Below are positions 10,900-22,304 of a stretch of 64,000 nt of DNA, one piece after another. The DNA lies in the NCBI RefSeq assembly GCF_958979055.1, contig NC_084895.1, positions 2,132,501-2,196,500 on the forward strand. Direction: 5' to 3'. The notes below the pieces were generated by a model that searched no databases, had not been told where the DNA came from, and was given only the letters and a program-made list of their open reading frames with translations. Source of the DNA: Alnus glutinosa (Eukaryota; Streptophyta; Magnoliopsida; Fagales; Betulaceae). How positions within the stretch are numbered: position 1 is the first letter of the stretch; the number at the start of each line of letters is the position of its first letter. The position numbers were made by a program, and so were the translations under genes.

Positions 10900-11303
10900 A
10901 TTTTAAGCAATGGGATTTATAGGAGCATTGAGCATAGGGCAACAGTAAACTCAGGAAAAGAGAGGCTCTCCATTGCTACATTTCATAGTTCCAAACTAGA
11001 CTCAGAAGTGGGCCCTGCAACCAGCCTTATTGCCCCTCATAACCCAGCAATCTTTAGGAAAGTTCCTTTCGAGAAGTACATTAAGGACTTTCTTGATCGA
11101 AAACTGAATGGAAAGTCATACCTTGATTCCATGAGAATAGAAAATGGTGAGGGCAAAGCATGTTGAATATTGTATCAGCAAAAGAAATTAAGCAGGGGTT
11201 GATCGAGTAGCCACAAAGGTGAGGTTGCAAGAGTTTAGTTCTCTACTCTGTATGTTCTATCATTAGGAGTGAATTTCAGTGAACTTTATTTATACTTTAG
11301 AGC

Positions 11304-11309
11304 AATAAA
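11304..11309 (+). terminator. Putative polyadenylation signal, dioxygenase copy 1
   Basis: AATAAA about 140 bases after the stop codon, within a 3' region conserved in all copies (equivalents at 17574-17579 and 29584-29589). Confidence 0.5.
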
Positions 11310-11328
11310 CTCAGTAATTTCTTTAATA

Positions 11329-11647
11329 TGATCCTATTAATATTTGTGTATAAATCTAAAATAGGAAAATAAAATCGGAAGCAAAAGAAAGAAAAGAAAA
11401 AAGACAAAATTACAGATGGTTCGGTGTTAGACACTTACGTTCACAACTACTAATTAGCCTTAAGAGCTACATTGTACTCAATAACTTGATGATTTACAAT
11501 ACATAGGTATCTATTTATAGCTGAATAAATCGACTTATTGCAAATAAACCTAAATCTACTTATACAAAAAAAACGTAAATCGGCCTAAACTAAAAAATAT
11601 AAATTAATAATATTATATTCAAAACATATTTGAAATAGATTCTAACA
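11329..11647 (-). mobile_element. Solo LTR-like element downstream of dioxygenase copy 1
   Basis: Begins TGATCC and ends TCTAACA, so the minus strand reads TGTTAGA...GGATCA, with LTR-like TG/CA ends. A TATAAATAG box is present on the minus strand (about 11512-11520), and the GGTTCGGTGTTAGACACTTA region resembles copia LTRs. Near-identical elements occur at 17619-17938 and 29609-29926, at the same position after each gene, so insertion preceded the triplication. I could not define the target-site duplication. Confidence 0.6.
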
Positions 11648-12224
11648 ATACTTAAGAAAAATAAACACAGCAATTTCTTTAATGATCCCATTCTTTATCA
11701 TCCTGTTTGATACACCACGTAAAAAGCATCTTCCAAATCCTGTCATTTAACACCATCATGTGGTGGTCAGGACAGGAGCGGAGCCACAGGGTTCCACATC
11801 TTCAATTAAAACATATGGAGGGCTCTCTGTTTCCGCTAACCAGTCATTGCTGTGGCCTCCACTTTCACTTATTGCGACGGAAAAACTGTGAAAAATTACT
11901 TCTTATTTTTTATATTTTATCACTTTCGTAATATTATACTTATAAACTTGAAAAAAAAAAAATGTCAATTTAGTGTATCAATCTTTCAATTTTTTATTTT
12001 TTATTTTTTTTTTCAATTTCATTTCTCTATTAGAATTTTTCGTTAAATCCTAACGGAAGGGTGTCAACATTCTTAAAATACCCCATTTTTTTTAAGAAAA
12101 AAAAAAAGAGAAAAAAATTGCAAAGATTTAGGCGTTAGTTAGGATTTAACGGAATTTACGAAAATACCCATGCCTAAATCTTTTGATTTTTCTTTTCTTT
12201 TTTCTTTTTATTACAAAAAACAGT

Positions 12225-12640
12225 GGCAACGAACTTTCACTCTTTTTGACATAAGGTACCTGAACTTCAAAACGTCTCAAGCGAGGGTGTCTATTTTTCA
12301 AAACGTTTCAATAACAGGTCATCTGTTAGGATTTGCTGTTAAATCCTATCAAAATTTCCAAAATACCCTTTTTTTTTTTGACAAAAAAAAAATGCTAGGA
12401 TTTAGGTATTGGTCAGAATTTAATAAAATTTGCAAAAATACCAATGCCTGAAACTTTGAAAAATTTTATAATTTCTTTTTTTAAAAAATAAACACAGGGG
12501 TATTTTAAAAATTTTGGCAAGACTTAACGGAAAATTCTAACGGAGGACTTGTTATTGAGACGTATTGAAAAATAAATACTATAGTTTGAAATGTTTTGAA
12601 GTTCAGATACCTTATGTCAAAAAGACTTTTTCCAGTAAAA
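12225..12640. mobile_element. Hairpin MITE downstream of dioxygenase copy 1
   Basis: The left arm starts CTTTTTGACATAAGGTACCT and continues GAACTTCAAAACG. The right arm (about 12585-12640) is its inverse, ending AGGTACCT-like ATACCTTATGTCAAAAAG. The whole unit folds into a long hairpin around a CCTAAATC / GATTTAGG core. It lies in the region duplicated after copy 3, where only the left part survives (30520-30789) because a rearrangement cuts it. Confidence 0.65.
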
Positions 12641-12699
12641 ATGGCGACTTTTCTAGCAAGATAGTGAGAGGAGGGGACCGGGTTGCAGAAGATTCTCGA

Positions 12700-12990
12700 A
12701 TCCCTTGTTTGAATTGTTTTTTGGCTTATTTTGTGAAATAGCAGTGCGAGACGCGAGATCCACATTTTTTTAACATAAAAATAAAGCCACGTATGCAAAT
12801 GTGGGATTCTAGTAGGATCCCAGTGAGTACCCAAGCATATACACCCATTGTCCCTTTATCAGACACCAAGAAATTGTAAGGTCTCAGAGCACAAAGTATG
12901 ACACTCATACAATGGATTACGTGCACACCCTGTTTTTGTTGTTTTAAGTTTTAATTGTAATAGTTTCTGATGTACTTATAAAATAAAAAA
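12700..12990. other. Spacer between copies 1 and 2 with a MITE end
   Basis: GTGGGATTCTAGTAGGATCC and CCAGTGAGTACCCAAGCAT at about 12803-12840 match one arm of the hairpin MITE at 54690-54862. Nothing gene-like is visible. Similarity to the other dioxygenase promoters begins at about 12990. Confidence 0.45.
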
Positions 12991-13138
12991 GAATTTAAAA
13001 TGTCCCTTGAAACCATTGGTGACCACATGACATCTACTCTAAACTTTGTCATCATTCAAATGGAGATATTATTATAAGGTACGCCAAAAGAGCCTCTCTT
13101 TGCTCTCTCACGACTCTCAGCTATATATTGACAAAAAA

Positions 13139-13170
<32 letters not shown>

Positions 13171-13198
13171 ACCTCAACCTGCTTCGATCAGCGTATCC
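12990..13198 (+). promoter_or_regulatory. Promoter and 5' leader of dioxygenase copy 2
   Basis: Matches the proximal promoter of copy 1, including TATTATAA near 13070-13077 and TATATAT at 13122-13128. It has a longer (CT)n tract (about 13145-13170). Similarity to copy 1 stops upstream of about 12990, so this copy has a shorter shared promoter and different distal sequence. Confidence 0.55.
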
Positions 13199-16100
13199 AT
13201 GGAGTCACAAACAGAAGCAGCAGTTAACTTTGGAAGATCTATCATAGTGCCTAGTGTTCAGGAACTAGCCAAGGAACCCATCGCCCACATCCCCCCGCGA
13301 TACGTGCGAGAAGATAAGGACCGTTCGATCGTCTCCGATCAGCCATCCCTTCCGGCGGTGCCCGTCATCAATTTACAGAGATTGGTTGTTGAAGATTCCA
13401 TGAACTCTGAGTTGGAGAGGCTGCACTCTGCCTGCAAAGACTGGGGATTCTTCCAGGTATATATATATATATATGTAAATGGTTCGACGGATTGTCAATT
13501 GGATTGAGATTATTCTATTATATGTTTATAATGTATTAAAAACAAAAATATTATATTAATAAATAATGTATAATACAAAACACTTCAAACTAATTTTACT
13601 TTTATGTCAAAAAATTCAGAATTATTTGGAAAAAATACATATAACTTTCTCAAATCACAACTTTATTGTTAATGTCTCTCTTAATGACAAAAATACATTT
13701 TATAAATTATTAAAATAAAATAAAAAACCTAAAAAAAATATAAAATAACAAAAAGGTATAAAAAAAACTAAAAACAAAAAAGATTAAAAAAATCATTTTT
13801 GTTTTTTATTTTTTAATTTTTTTTACTATAATTTTCAGTTATTTTTTCGATTGTTTTTTTTTTGATTATTTTTTTGTTTTTTTTTTTGTTTTTTAATTTT
13901 TTTTTAAATTTGTTTTATATATATATATATACATTTTCGAATTTATAAGGATATTTTTGTCTTACTGAAAAAAATTTATAGTCATTTTTGTCTTTTTGTT
14001 GATTTTAAGGGGGGTATTGACATGTTTTTGATAATTTAAGGGAAATATTGAAATAATTGATAATTTAGAAGGACATTAACAATTGAATGGTAGTTTAACG
14101 AAATATTTATATTTTTTTTCAAATTATTTGGACTTTTATATCATAATTTTATTTTATTATTTTCATATAGCTTTCGTAGAAAACACTGATCACTCGAGTG
14201 CTTTTTATGGACATGGGAAAGCTCAAAGCTCCCTCCCTCCTCAGAAACCATTGGACATTAAATCAAATTCAAGAGTTTCGGTTCATTAATTATTTACTAT
14301 ATTTTATTTTTTAATGATCAATATTAGTATCCAGAAGTTAGATTATGCATATGTTATCACACTATAGTTCTATCTACAAGGGGTGAAATATGAGCCGATA
14401 ATAACTACCCACATATACTATTTGCAACTCGTTATTTGCATATGCCAATGTAAATGCGATTAGTAAATATCACTATCTACATATGAGGATACAGATAACG
14501 GTTTTGTGGTATGCAGATTCGCATCCGCATACCCTTTCTATATATATATATATAGACACACACACTAATTCAAAGTGCTTTTTAAGATTCTTAATTAACA
14601 TAATCTCGAACATGTCCTTAGTCAATCTTGATTCACTCACCTAACGCCATTATATTGCAATATTTTCGGAATTGTTGCTAATAATGAGAATACTAATTAA
14701 ATAATTAAACCAACCCTTTTTTATCAACTTTTTTTTTTTTTTTTTTTTTGGGAGAGCCTTTTCCATCTACTTAAGCTTTGGGATAATGTGTAATGTAACA
14801 TGGTATCAGAGTAAAGGTATTGAGTTTAAACCTTGTCTTTGTTATTCACCTCTCATTTCAATTAAATATTTCACATGTTGAACCTCAATTATTAAAACAA
14901 AATTTGAGCTCATACGTGAGGGGAAGTGTTATTCACATAAAACGATAAATATTCGCAATAAACTTATAGTTGTTAGCAGAAATGACTAGAATTTTGGAAG
15001 AAAATTAATTAATTATTATTATTATTTTTGGCAAATAAAATTGTCAGCAAGTGCTCTACCTATGCTTCCATTGTTGTAGTATTGAAGTCTAGCTCAAATA
15101 TTTCAACCTGTGAGGACAATAGTTCTTATATTGTTATAACAGGTTACAAACCATGGAGTTAGTACTTCTTTGCTGGAAGAATTCAAGACAGAAATTGACA
15201 ACTTTTTCAAACTCCCCTACGAAGAAAAGAAGAAGCTTTGGCAACAGCCAGACAATCAGGAGGGATTTGGACAGCTCTTTGTGGTTTCAGAGGACCAGAA
15301 GCTAGACTGGTCGGACATGTTCTATGTAACTACTCTTCCACTCAATCTAAGGGAGGGTGAGCTATTTGACAAGCTTCCTCCAAAGCTCAGGTTTCTTCCT
15401 ACCTCCATTTGATTTTATTTCTGTTATTAAATTTACTATTTTCTATCACTTTAAGTTTTCGGGACACATGGTGATTTAATACGGTATCAGTGCATAGAGC
15501 TTGAGTTTGAACTTGATCTCCTTCATTCACATCCCATTTAAATTAAGTATTCAACGTGCTATGCCCCACTTTTTAAGTGAGAGTTTAAGCTCACACATGA
15601 TGAGTAGTGTTAATCTTATGAGAGTTTAAGCCAACATGTATGGAGGAGTATTAGATTATAAATTAAATAATTAAATGGGAAAACTTCACTTACCACCTCT
15701 GATCTTTCATCACTTTTGCAATCATACCCATAAATTTTAAAAAGTGTCAATTTAGTGTATTCATCATTCATTTTTTTTTTTAATTTCACCAATTTGTTAA
15801 AATTTTCCATTAAACCTTAAATGAAGGTGTCAAAATTCTTAAAATATCACTTTTTTTTTTTAAGGAAAAAAAGAAAAAGAAAATTGCTAAGATTTAGGCT
15901 TTGGTTAGGATTTAATGAAAATTGCAAAAATACCCATGCCTAAATATTTGAAATTTCTCTAATTAAATTTACCAATTCCTATCTACACATGTTAACTCAC
16001 ATTTCAATTAAAATATTGTACGTATTGAGCCAAACTCCTTACATGTAAATAAAATGTTAAAGTATTAATTAAATAATTAAATTAACTTTTTCCTATCGAC

Positions 16101-17451
16101 TTAACCTTAAAAAAGAAAAAAAAAAAAAGTGACAATTAAGGAACGCATTTGTGCTGCAGAATTAACCTGCAAGCTTACTCTATCGAGGTGAAAAAGCTGG
16201 CCATGGCAATCTTAGGTCACATGGCTAAAGCTTTGAAGATGGATGCTGAGGAAATGGAAGACCTTTTTAGTGATGGAATTCAGTCAATGAGAATGAATTA
16301 CTATCCTCCATGCCCTGAACCCAATAAAACCATTGGCTTCTCACCTCATTCTGATGCTGATGCTCTGACAATTCTCTATCAGCTCAATGAAACAGAAGGC
16401 CTGCAAATCCGAAAGGATGGGAGATGGGTTCCCGTTAAACCTCTTCCAAATGCTTTTGTAGTCAATGTTGGAGATATTATGGAGGTGCTCCTTCACTTTG
16501 ATCTAAATTGGTTCGTTTGGGTTTATGATTTTAAAAAGTGTGATTTGAAAATGTGATTTTTAAAAAATGCAGTTAGGGTGCGTTTGACACTGCGATTTCT
16601 TAGATAAAAAGTGCGATTTTAGACCTAATAGCATAAAATTGCTTGTTTGGAATTACGTTTTAAAAAAAAAAAATTGCTATTTGAAACCATAGAAAATATG
16701 TATTTTCAAATCGTAGGCAATAAGGTGTTTTTTTTTTAAAATGCACAAATTTTAAAGCTAAACTACTCTTTTGATAAGCACTTAACTGCGTTTTTAAAAG
16801 ATTACGTTTTCAAATAGTACATTTTAAAATCATTATTTTTGAACTGCAAACCCAAACGGACCCTTAAGCGTTAAGTAAAATTACAGGTTAACTTTTAAAA
16901 TTATATATTTTTAAAACGAACCCATTGCTTACGATTTGAAAACTCAAATTGTTTTACATTTTCAAATTGCAATTAACGTATTTTCAAACGATACATTTTC
17001 TGCAATTTTGTTTAAAACTGAACTTTAAGTATATGAAATCGTAGTACCAAACACACACCAATAGAATAGCTTAAACTCAATTTCTGTTGCCAAAAGAGAA
17101 GAATAATCTATGAAACTTCGAGGATTGTTAGGCTATAAATGAGTTGCCAGAATATTGTCACCAAATTTCTTGTTTTCCCTGCAGATTTTAAGCAATGGGA
17201 TTTATAGGAGCATTGAGCATAGGGCAACAGTAAACTCAGGAAAAGAGAGGCTCTCCATTGCTACATTTCATAGTTCCAAACTAGACTCAGAAGTGGGCCC
17301 TGCAACCAGCCTTATTGCCCCTCATAACCCAGCAATCTTTAGGAAAGTTCCTTTCGAGAAGTACATTAAGGACTTTTTTGATCGAAAACTGAAAGGAAAG
17401 TCATACCTTGATTTCATGAGAATAGAAAATGGTGAGGGCAAAGCATGTTGA
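13199..17451 (+). CDS. SRG1-like 2-oxoglutarate/Fe(II)-dependent dioxygenase, copy 2 (365 aa, intact)
   Basis: Exons 13199-13456, 15143-15390, 16160-16484 and 17185-17451 join to 1098 bp (365 residues plus stop), the usual SRG1 length. All introns are GT-AG. The DIOX_N region runs from about residue 50, with DWGFF at 81-85 and NHGV at 89-92. The 2OG-Fe(II) oxygenase domain has NYYPP at 215-219, iron ligands His232, Asp234 and His289, and Arg299-x-Ser301 for 2-oxoglutarate. The family hydroxylates, desaturates or demethylates small molecules in the cytosol, often phenolics, alkaloids or hormones. The substrate cannot be read from sequence. The start is the first ATG after the conserved CT-rich leader and is shared by all copies. 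Oddities: the PVIDL motif reads PVINL (Asn58), and some C-terminal residues differ (Phe for Leu and Ser). It lies between two sister copies and seems the best-preserved copy with an intact TATA region. Confidence 0.92.
13457..15142 (+). other. Intron 1 of dioxygenase copy 2
   Basis: 1686 bp. Contains T-rich and A-rich low-complexity DNA (13530-13930) and the TGGTATCAGAGT-core repeat at 14690-14940. It lacks the two retroelements found in copy 1 and shows both empty target sites. Confidence 0.75.
15391..16159 (+). other. Intron 2 of dioxygenase copy 2
   Basis: 769 bp, splitting the AGA codon as in the other copies. It has the same TATCAGTGCATAGAG repeat (about 15430-15665) and the truncated half of the hairpin MITE (about 15676-15960). 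Confidence 0.7.
16485..17184 (+). other. Intron 3 of dioxygenase copy 2 with the shared MITE
   Basis: 700 bp. It carries the same foldback element (about 16506-17060) as introns 3 of copies 1 and 3. Acceptor CTGCAG before ATTTTAAGC. Confidence 0.65.
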
Positions 17452-17573
17452 ATATTGTATCAGCAAAAGAAATTGAGTAGCCACAAAGGTGAGGTTGCAA
17501 GAGTTTAGTTCTTTACTCTGCATGTTCTATCATGAGGAGCGAATTTCAGTGAACTTTTTTTATACTTTAGAAC

Positions 17574-17579
17574 AATAAA
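17574..17579 (+). terminator. Putative polyadenylation signal, dioxygenase copy 2
   Basis: AATAAA about 120 bases after the stop codon in the conserved 3' region. Confidence 0.5.
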
Positions 17580-17618
17580 CACAGCAATTTCTTTAATAGT
17601 CTCGTTCTTTATATATTA

Positions 17619-17938
17619 TGATCCTCTTAATATTTGTGTAGAAATCTAAAATACGAGAATAAAAGCGGAAGAAAAAGAGAAAAAAAAAAAAAAAAAAAAA
17701 AAAGAATTACAAGTGGTTCGGTATCAGATACTTACGTCCACAACTACGAATTAGCCTTAAAGACTACATTGTGCTCAATAACTTGATGATTTACAATAGA
17801 TAGGTCCCTATTTATAGTTGAATAAGTCGACTTGTACAAGTAAACCTAAATCGACTTATATAAAAAAATACAAATTGACATAGACTAAAAAATATAAATC
17901 AATAATATTATATTAAAAACATAAAATATAGTCTAACA
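17619..17938 (-). mobile_element. Solo LTR-like element downstream of dioxygenase copy 2
   Basis: Counterpart of 11329-11647 and 29609-29926, with TGATCC start and TCTAACA end. An internal A tract of about 26 bases near 17680 is longer than in the sister copies. Confidence 0.6.
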
Positions 17939-17960
17939 ATACTTAAGAAAAATACACCAC

Positions 17961-18695
17961 TGGTTTTCGGCCATGGGAAGAAGCTTCAAGCTTCCCTCCC
18001 CCATCTTTTTGTACCAACCGCCTCTTCGGAGGCTCCTCTTCTCTTCCAAACAATGAGCTCACCGGTAGTCTCATTTTTTCACCGTGTTTTGTGCGATTTT
18101 TGAGAGGGTTGTTAAGTTGAAATTTTTGGATCTAGATCTACGCTTCCCTCTCCATTATCTCAAAACACGGGCCTCACCATTGGGTTCGCCGGACTCCTCT
18201 GAGTCTTCCGCTGGCCAGCGTGCCCCCAACCGACCTTGACACACCGGTGCGTGGCTTGCATGTGGCAGGATCTGTTCTGGCACTTGGCGGTCACACCCCA
18301 CCTCCCCGTCTTCCACCCACCTCGGTTGGCAGCGTCTTTTGGTGGATTCGACGTTTTCTTGATAGCGGCACCCCCTCCCTTCCCCTGACCGAATCTCTGT
18401 TGTTAAGTTTTATTATTGTCTTGTTTTTTGCTTTTTTAGGTTAGATCTCGCAATTTGCATGTTGCATGTACAAGGATTGCTGGTTTTTATGGCTTTTTTA
18501 GCTTAGATTTCTCATCTCTTAGTTTTTTTAGTGAACTTCATTGTAAAGAAAAGTTCTTTATTATTGTACTTGTTATCATTGTATTTGTTTTGGTAACTGC
18601 TTCCAAGTCAATTTCTGGCTTTGTGTTTAGAGGGTCTTTTTAGAAAGTCTTTCAATGTACTGCAAGGATTTCTGTTTAAATGAAGTTAAAATTTC

Positions 18696-18738
<43 letters not shown>
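17961..18738 (+). mobile_element. Non-LTR retroelement insertion downstream of copy 2, 16-bp target-site duplication
   Basis: AAGAAAAATACACCAC is present at 17945-17960 and 18739-18754. The insert ends in a poly(A) tract of about 30 bases (from about 18700) plus an A-rich tail. Gene copies 1 and 3 show uninterrupted sequence at this place. The 5' part is GC-rich (17961-18390), the 3' part T-rich with GTTTTGGTAACTGCTTCC-like untranslated sequence. I see no reverse-transcriptase motif, so this is a 5'-truncated LINE or a non-autonomous relative. It differs in sequence from the family found in intron 1 of copy 1. Confidence 0.85.
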
Positions 18739-18745
<7 letters not shown>

Positions 18746-19145
18746 ATACACCACGTAAAAAGCATCTTCCAAATCCTGTCATTTAACACCAACATGGGGT
18801 GGACAGGACACTAGGACAGGAGCCACAGGAGTCCATATCTTCAATTAAAACATATGGAGGGCTCTCTGTCCGAGCCGGAACTCTCTTGTCCAGACATCCT
18901 ATTTAAGCAGGTGGACTCTAAATAATGTTTGGAAAACACTTATTTGTTTGGAAAACCCTTTCACGGCCTCTGTTCAATAACAAGGAATAAGAATATTCAA
19001 TCGTAATGAATTCCGATCCTAAAAGAATATGGGGTTGGGCTATCATATCAACTAATTTTTTTGTTTTTTGTTTTTTGTTTTTTAAATTCAAAGTGGGTCA
19101 AAGAATGGGGCCCATCATATGGTGCCGTGGGTATAAAAAAGTGAA

Positions 19146-19605
19146 AAAATTATAATTTAGCCCATAAAATTGCCGGTTGTTTTGTAAATAGTCTTAAGAA
19201 TTATTAACGTTTGGACTTTGGCCCTCCAAACTACCAAATAGTTTGAAAAATGCTAATTTTGTCGAAATATGTCTGTAATACCGATGTCACATATCATTTT
19301 TCAATTTTAAAAAAATAATAATAAATTTTTAAAAAAAAATAAATAAATAAAATTAAGAAACTGAAAAAAGCTGTTTTTTTTTAATTTTCTTAAAAACAAT
19401 TAAAAAATAAATAAATTTTTAATTTTTTTAATTGAAAAATGACACGTGATAGGGGTATTTTAGGAATATTTCGACAAAGTTAGCCTTTTTGAAATGTTTT
19501 GATAGTTTGAGGGGTAAAGGTTTAGGCGTTGGTAGTTCGTGAGGCTACTTGCAAAACGGTTGGCAATTTAGATGGCTAAACTGTAATTTTCCCTAAAAAA
19601 AACTA
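19146..19605. mobile_element. Hairpin MITE between copies 2 and 3
   Basis: The left arm (19146-19275: TTATAATTTAGCCCAT, then AAATTGCCGGTTGTTTTG) is the approximate reverse complement of the right arm (about 19460-19605: CAAAACGGTTGGCAATTTAG, ATGGCTAAACTGTAATTTT). The loop is A/T-rich. There is no coding capacity. Confidence 0.7.
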
Positions 19606-19788
19606 ATAATTTCGTCAATGGCAAAATTTCATATGATACTCGGTGCTATAAGCAGATAGAATTTCTTATTACATCACAGTTTTACTGGATATTGTTTTGC
19701 TTTCCATTGAAAAAGTCGGAAATAAGAAGAATGACACTGAAAACTTTCTTGTGGTTTCCCACTGCAAATCAAATCACACGGATTAAGA

Positions 19789-19990
19789 TTCTCTCAAATT
19801 ATTTGTCAGAATTTGAGAGAATTTGAACAGATAATTGTAGGAGACCATTTATGAAACTCGACTGACCGGATAAGTAGTTGAACAGCCCAATTTTTATTTG
19901 GTCAGGTGACGGGTCCAATAAGTGGTCTCTCACAATCACTTGCTCCAATTTTCTCAAATTCGAGCAAATAATTTGAAAAAAATCCTATTC
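19789..19990. mobile_element. Short inverted-repeat MITE
   Basis: Arms of about 70 bases: TCTCTCAAATTATTTGTC and TTTGAGAGAATTTGAAC on the left are mirrored by TTCTCAAATTCGAGCAAATA on the right. GGAGACCATTTAT and AATAAGTGGTCTCTC form the inner part. Surrounding DNA from 18960 to 22050 shows no gene. Confidence 0.55.
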
Positions 19991-20714
19991 CACAATACCA
20001 AAATAAAAGCAAAAACTTCTCACCCACACATATCCCCACAAACAAGCCAACCCAATCGATCACCCAAACCAAAACCCTAAACAAATTATTGAACTTTACC
20101 ACAAGCACTTCTTTCTCATCTAAAGTCAGTGACTCAGTGCACCAAAAGACAACACAAACCCAAATTGATCTTCCAAAATCTCTTTTTGGCTTTGAACCAA
20201 TAATAGCTTCATTTTATGCTGCTAATATTTATCTTACCTGAAATTTTCCAAGAACTCAACAATATGTAGTTTGATTTCATTCACATCTCTCAAAATAATT
20301 TCAGAGATGTAATTTGAAACAATGCGAAGAGAATTTAGTCATCTGTTAAAAAAAAAAACCAAGTTAACCAACATGTATATTACGAATAGTAAAATCTCAA
20401 TCTCAATTTTCTACTTCTATTACGACCCAATTTCAGTGAAGTGAGAAAGGATCAAATCCTAACTAAAGCTTCAATAATGGATCTCAATCTTGGGTTTCTC
20501 CAAATGAATCAATATATACCTTTATATCTATCATGTTCAACACTTTCTATTACTTATCAAAAAAAAAATATGTTCAACAATTTGTTTTTACTAAAACCGC
20601 TTTTCATATCAAATTTTGAAAAAAATTGATACTAGATATAAACTAGGTAATAAATCTCTTGTATTGGAATCAAATATCTTATCCTCTCTCTCTCTCTCCA
20701 GCTTCTATAAGGTA

Positions 20715-21484
20715 TTAAAAAGTACTGCATAGATGCTGTAGTTTAAAACTACAACGTTTTGTACTTACTCCTAATGTAAAGTAAACTACCACATGACTTA
20801 AAAGAGGACGACACCGTTTACAAAACCAGAAAACCAACCAAAACATGTTCTATGAAATCACACAAAAATAGGGATTTTTGACAAGATTGATGGGATAATA
20901 TCAGGGATTCCAGAACTAGAGAACCAACCGTTTGGCATTATGATAGTCGAATCTAACATAAACAAGATATGGCTTTCTAGCTACTAAATGTAACGATCTT
21001 TTGAGTATGAGAAACACAACATCTTTCTTCAATGAAATTGAAGAGAAAACCTCCCAAAATATGAACACGTGCATTTATTCAAGCAAAAATTTTGAAAAGT
21101 ACCTATAATAACATCTTCCTGTACTTCTAGGTTCTCTCTGTCAAGCCTGAACAACAAAGATCTGGATCTTCTTCTTCTCTGGGGCAGAGCAAGAACAACG
21201 GTGGTCGATGACTCGATGGCTTCGTTCTGAGCGGAGGCGCCAGCGTCGATGATATTCTCTGTTGATTCAGGCTTCGACGTCGACAAGAGAGAGAGAAAAT
21301 GGGATACCTTTGCAATCATTTTTCAAGTCATTGATGCTGTTAGTCATGTTAGTAAACGGTGCTGTTAGTGAAGTTAGTAAACGGTGCCATTCTTTTTTAA
21401 GTCATGTGATAGTTTACACTTAGAGTAAATATAAAACGCTGTAGTTTAAAACTACAGCATCTATGCGGTACTTTCTAGTACATA
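20715..21484. mobile_element. Non-autonomous DNA element with about 110-bp terminal inverted repeats
   Basis: The left arm (GTACTGCATAGATGCTGTAG, then TTTAAAACTACAACG and ACTACCACATGACTTAAAAG) is inverted at 21375-21480 (TAAGTCATGTGATAGTTTAC, then AAACTACAGCATCTATGCGG). The length of the inverted repeats suggests a Mutator-like element. The internal minus-strand frame at 21029-21319 (about 96 codons, rich in serine and arginine) could be captured host sequence, but I do not recognise it. No clear 9-bp duplication is visible at the edges. Confidence 0.6.
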
Positions 21485-22120
21485 AAAACCAGAGCGTCTA
21501 TGCGATAAACAATTTTGAAAGTAGATAAAAACTTGTACAAATCTTTGAACTTCTATGCGAATCATATGCGAATCATAGGTCTGCACATCCCTAGCAACGG
21601 GACCAAGGAGACAGCTCTGTCCAACATACAACAAGAGTGGAAAAAGAACCCATGAGCCATTAGACGTATCCTCCCCAATCAACCATGGCTAGACCGGGCT
21701 CTGTATTGACATGTTCTCTCTGTCTCGCCCTCTCTCTGCAATTGGATGCCAATTTGGTGAAAGGATATACTGTATAAATTATTACTGGAAAACATATTTA
21801 GAAGGAATTAATATCGAAGGACTGTTTCCGAGGGTTCAGGCAGGAATTCCGTGGTCAAAGCTGTGGTGGATGAGGCAAGGCCAGGCTAACTTTCAAAATC
21901 AGGTCACCTAAAATTCAATGAACATTCATAAATCAATAATTAAAAGATGGCCTTCAAGATCAAAAGAAGCGCTCATAATTCAAGTACAGCAAATTGAATT
22001 GTTTAAAACACCCACCAATGCTAGATCAGAGGACAACGAACCATAATAAAACTACTGTTTGCCACAATTTTTGTACAAGAAACCACGTTGGCTATTTATA
22101 GTGCTTCCATCTTACATGTC
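21485..22120. other. Intergenic DNA, no gene recognised
   Basis: Two overlapping opposite-strand frames (21461-21682 minus and 21711-21911 plus) have no recognisable domain. Base composition here is less AT-rich than the flanks, so an unrecognised gene remnant is possible. Confidence 0.35.
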
Positions 22121-22130
22121 AGTGTCTACA

Positions 22131-22304
22131 GGGATGAACAGAGGACTGAGATCTAGATTTTCCACTCGATGCATGCGGAAACCCAGAATGGACGCTTTTC
22201 GGCTGGATTTGTTAAGGCACACTACGGTGGAGATGAAACCCATCAACGATTGTGATCATCTTGATCAGATTCTACTCCATGCAAACCAGCTCTCTGAACC
22301 CATT
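22131..22304 (+). pseudogene. Orphan exon of a WCRKC thioredoxin-like gene, copy B
   Basis: Reads through to HANQLSEPI, a few residues further than copy A (2210-2370). The complete frame from 22131 contains TTVEMKPINDCDHLDQIL. In thioredoxin-like 3-1 proteins the next residues are the WCRKC redox site. Here the frame enters a (CT)n tract instead, so the catalytic exon is missing. A candidate AG acceptor (CTACAG, about 22126-22131) precedes it. It is a non-functional fragment duplicated along with the dioxygenase promoter. Confidence 0.65.

Larger units (their letters stand above)
4968..11166 (+). pseudogene. SRG1-like 2-oxoglutarate/Fe(II) dioxygenase, copy 1, frameshifted in exon 3
   Basis: Four exons with GT-AG introns: 4968-5225, 8841-9088, 9874-10206 and 10900-11166. 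Exon 1 gives 86 residues ending DWGFFQ. Exon 2 opens in phase with VTNHGV, the start of the DIOX_N helix region. Exon 3 holds NYYPPCPEP and the iron motif PHSDAD. Exon 4 holds EHRATVNSG and RLSIATF. Compared with copies 2 and 3, exon 3 has 8 extra bases at about 10099-10108, after the sequence for TILYQL. They shift the frame to a stop at 10181-10183. A protein from this gene would keep the first His and Asp iron ligands but lose the distal His and the RxS 2-oxoglutarate site, so it should be inactive. Splice sites and all other exons are undamaged, so loss is recent, or the 8 bases are an assembly or allelic variant. Intron 1 is 3.6 kb because of two retroelement insertions. Confidence 0.88.
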
